From Dorea sp. (GTDB lineage Bacteria; Bacillota_A; Clostridia; Lachnospirales; Lachnospiraceae): a stretch of 14,207 nucleotides of DNA. The stretch's first letter is position 1, and each line of letters opens with the position of its first letter. The notes beneath the pieces are model-generated. The model saw only the letters and a program-made list of their open reading frames with translations, was not told the origin of the DNA and searched no databases. A program made the translations under genes and the position numbers. The stretch lies in contig JAEDLC010000044.1 of assembly GCA_016295505.1 (NCBI GenBank), positions 1-14,207 on the forward strand, in the 5' to 3' direction. Below, in pieces: positions 13,048-14,207 of the stretch.

Positions 13048-14207
13048 ATGAATAAGATACAAGTATTAGATTCTGTTACAATAGATAAGATCGCAGCAGG
13101 AGAGGTCATTGAGCGGCCTGCTTCTGTCGTAAAAGAACTGGTGGAAAATGCAATTGACGCGGGATCCACCGCAATCGTTGTCGAGATTAAAGATGGCGGA
13201 ATTTCCCTGATTCGTATCACAGATAACGGAAGCGGAATCGACCGCGAGGATGTCCCGGCAGCCTTTTTGAGGCATTCCACCAGCAAGATACGGACAGCAG
13301 ATGATCTGGTACATATCGGTTCTCTTGGATTTCGCGGAGAGGCACTGTCCAGTATTGCGGCTGTCTCGCAGGTAGAGCTCATTACCAAGACCAAAGAACA
13401 GACATTCGGAACCAGATACCGTATTGCAGGAGGAAAGGAAGAAGAGCTTGAGGATGCAGGTGCTCCGGACGGAACTACCTTTTTGGTCCGCCAGTTATTC
13501 TACAATACGCCGGCGAGAAGAAAATTTCTGAAAACGCCCATGACAGAAGCAAGTCATGTTGGGGATCTGATGACACGTATGGCATTGTCCCATCCGGACA
13601 TCTCTTTTCAGTTTATCAATAACGGACAGTCAAAGCTTCATACATCCGGAAATGGTAACCTGAAAGATGTCATCTATCATATCTATGGCAGAGACATTGC
13701 AGCAAATTTGCTGTCAGCCGACTATGAAGCTTCCGGGATCAAGGTGACAGGATATCTTGGGAAACCATTGATTTCCAGAGGCAACCGGAACTTTGAAAAC
13801 TACTATATCAACGGCAGATATGTAAAGAGCAGCATCATTTCCAAAGCGATTGAAGATGCATACAAAGATTTTACGATGCAGCACAAGTATCCGTTTGTAG
13901 TGCTTCATATGGATATTGACGGAGAATCCGTGGATGTCAATGTACATCCGACGAAGATGGAACTTCGGTTCAATCGCCAGCAGGAGGTATACAATACTGT
14001 CTATGCGGCGGTTGATCAGGGCCTGCATGAGAAGGAACTGATCCCACACGTAGAGATAGATGTACCAACGTCAAAAATCACACCGCAAACTACAGATTCA
14101 CTGTCCCAGAAGAACATTTCGCAAAAAGCAGTCGAACCGCAGAAAGAGAGCATACCGCAAAATGCGGTTACACCTGCAAAATCTGCGGTTCCGCCGGTGC
14201 AGGAACG
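13048..14207 (+). CDS. mutL: DNA mismatch repair protein MutL, 5' part (runs off the window)
   Basis: The first 386 residues of MutL, the GHKL ATPase that couples MutS recognition to strand incision. The N-terminal ATPase motifs are intact: AAGEVIERPASVVKELVENAIDAG (16-39) with the likely catalytic base Glu30 and Mg ligand Asn34, DNGSGI (59-64), and GFRGEALSSI (94-103). The transducer domain follows, with FYNTPARRKF and ENYYINGRYVKSS (catalytic-loop Lys) and VNVHPTKMELRF. From about residue 345 the chain becomes a Gln/Pro/Ser/Lys-rich linker with repeats of the xAVxPxK type. The C-terminal dimerisation and probable endonuclease domain (DQHAAxERxxYE type in MutL of non-methyl-directed bacteria) would lie beyond the window. 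The ATG at 13048 has AGGTGG at 13036-13041 within the end of mutS, giving a typical mutS-mutL operon. In Clostridia miaA commonly comes next, but this cannot be seen here. Confidence 0.97.
   Translation, partial: MNKIQVLDSVTIDKIAAGEVIERPASVVKELVENAIDAGSTAIVVEIKDGGISLIRITDNGSGIDREDVPAAFLRHSTSKIRTADDLVHIGSLGFRGEALSSIAAVSQVELITKTKEQTFGTRYRIAGGKEEELEDAGAPDGTTFLVRQLFYNTPARRKFLKTPMTEASHVGDLMTRMALSHPDISFQFINNGQSKLHTSGNGNLKDVIYHIYGRDIAANLLSADYEASGIKVTGYLGKPLISRGNRNFENYYINGRYVKSSIISKAIEDAYKDFTMQHKYPFVVLHMDIDGESVDVNVHPTKMELRFNRQQEVYNTVYAAVDQGLHEKELIPHVEIDVPTSKITPQTTDSLSQKNISQKAVEPQKESIPQNAVTPAKSAVPPVQE
14125..14202 (+). repeat. Degenerate xAVxPxK repeats and nested inverted repeats in the MutL linker
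   Basis: Three related heptapeptides, KAVEPQK, NAVTPAK and SAVPPVQ, begin at 14125, 14161 and 14182. At DNA level GAACCGCAGA (14134-14143) and TCTGCGGTTC (14182-14191) form perfect 10-bp inverted arms. Between them, ACCGCA (14154-14159) and TGCGGT (14163-14168) form a perfect 6-bp hairpin with an AAA loop. The repeats fall in the disordered linker, where length and sequence drift are tolerated. Confidence 0.65.

Noticed and set aside
11845..13062. A 405-codon open frame on the - strand opposite mutS
   Set aside because: It lies wholly antisense to the strongly conserved MutS ATPase, is Cys/His/Ile-rich like a reverse-frame shadow, and resembles no known protein.
1..14207. Mobile elements, phage genes, CRISPR arrays, tRNA or rRNA genes
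   Set aside because: No transposase or integrase, no regularly spaced direct repeats and no cloverleaf-like segment was seen; the window is continuous housekeeping coding sequence.

Overview
This window looks like chromosomal core sequence from a spore-forming member of the Clostridia, most probably a Lachnospiraceae-type gut anaerobe. The signs are the sporulation pair yqfC-yqfD followed by phoH and ybeY, the clostridial small families DUF896 and DUF4250, a four-helix CmpB-type membrane protein, and a miaB-mutS-mutL cluster. GC content is moderate and Shine-Dalgarno sites are strong and AGGAGG-like. The assignment is inferred from gene content and order; no rRNA or other phylogenetic marker was compared. 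Every convincing gene is on the + strand and coding density is very high. I saw no mobile element, CRISPR array, tRNA, rRNA or riboswitch, and no gene-free stretch above 300 bases.

Layout. Positions 1-177 hold a short open frame cut by the window edge and a possible promoter. At 178-585 lies a small two-helix protein with a YyaB-like bacterial PH domain, then an AlkD-type DNA alkylation repair protein (601-1317). A tightly packed block follows at 1368-6913: yqfC, yqfD, phoH, ybeY, a MurJ/SpoVB-type lipid flippase and a pyridoxal/pyridoxamine kinase. Gaps are 2-13 bases, with one 1-base overlap. A candidate mother-cell sigma-E promoter precedes yqfC. At 6960-7337 is a small membrane-anchored or lipoprotein-like gene with a C-terminus resembling BofC. 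Next are DUF896 and 5-formyltetrahydrofolate cyclo-ligase (overlapping by 23 bases), then DUF4250 and miaB (overlapping by 35 bases).

A strong hairpin with a T-tract follows miaB and ends immediately before a CmpB-like four-helix membrane protein (9904-10320). The last part is mutS (10396-13044), driven by a convincing extended -10 promoter set among two perfect inverted repeats, and mutL (13048 onward), which runs off the window inside its proline/glutamine-rich linker.

Functionally the window joins sporulation and envelope functions (yqfC, yqfD, flippase, BofC-like), ribosome/RNA maturation (phoH, ybeY, miaB), cofactor metabolism (B6 kinase, folate cyclo-ligase) and DNA repair (AlkD-like, mutS, mutL). 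I found no obviously new multi-gene system. The items most worth a second look are regulatory: the mutSL promoter repeats, the hairpin that contains the next gene's ribosome binding site, the yqfC sigma-E-like promoter, and the repetitive MutL linker with nested inverted repeats.
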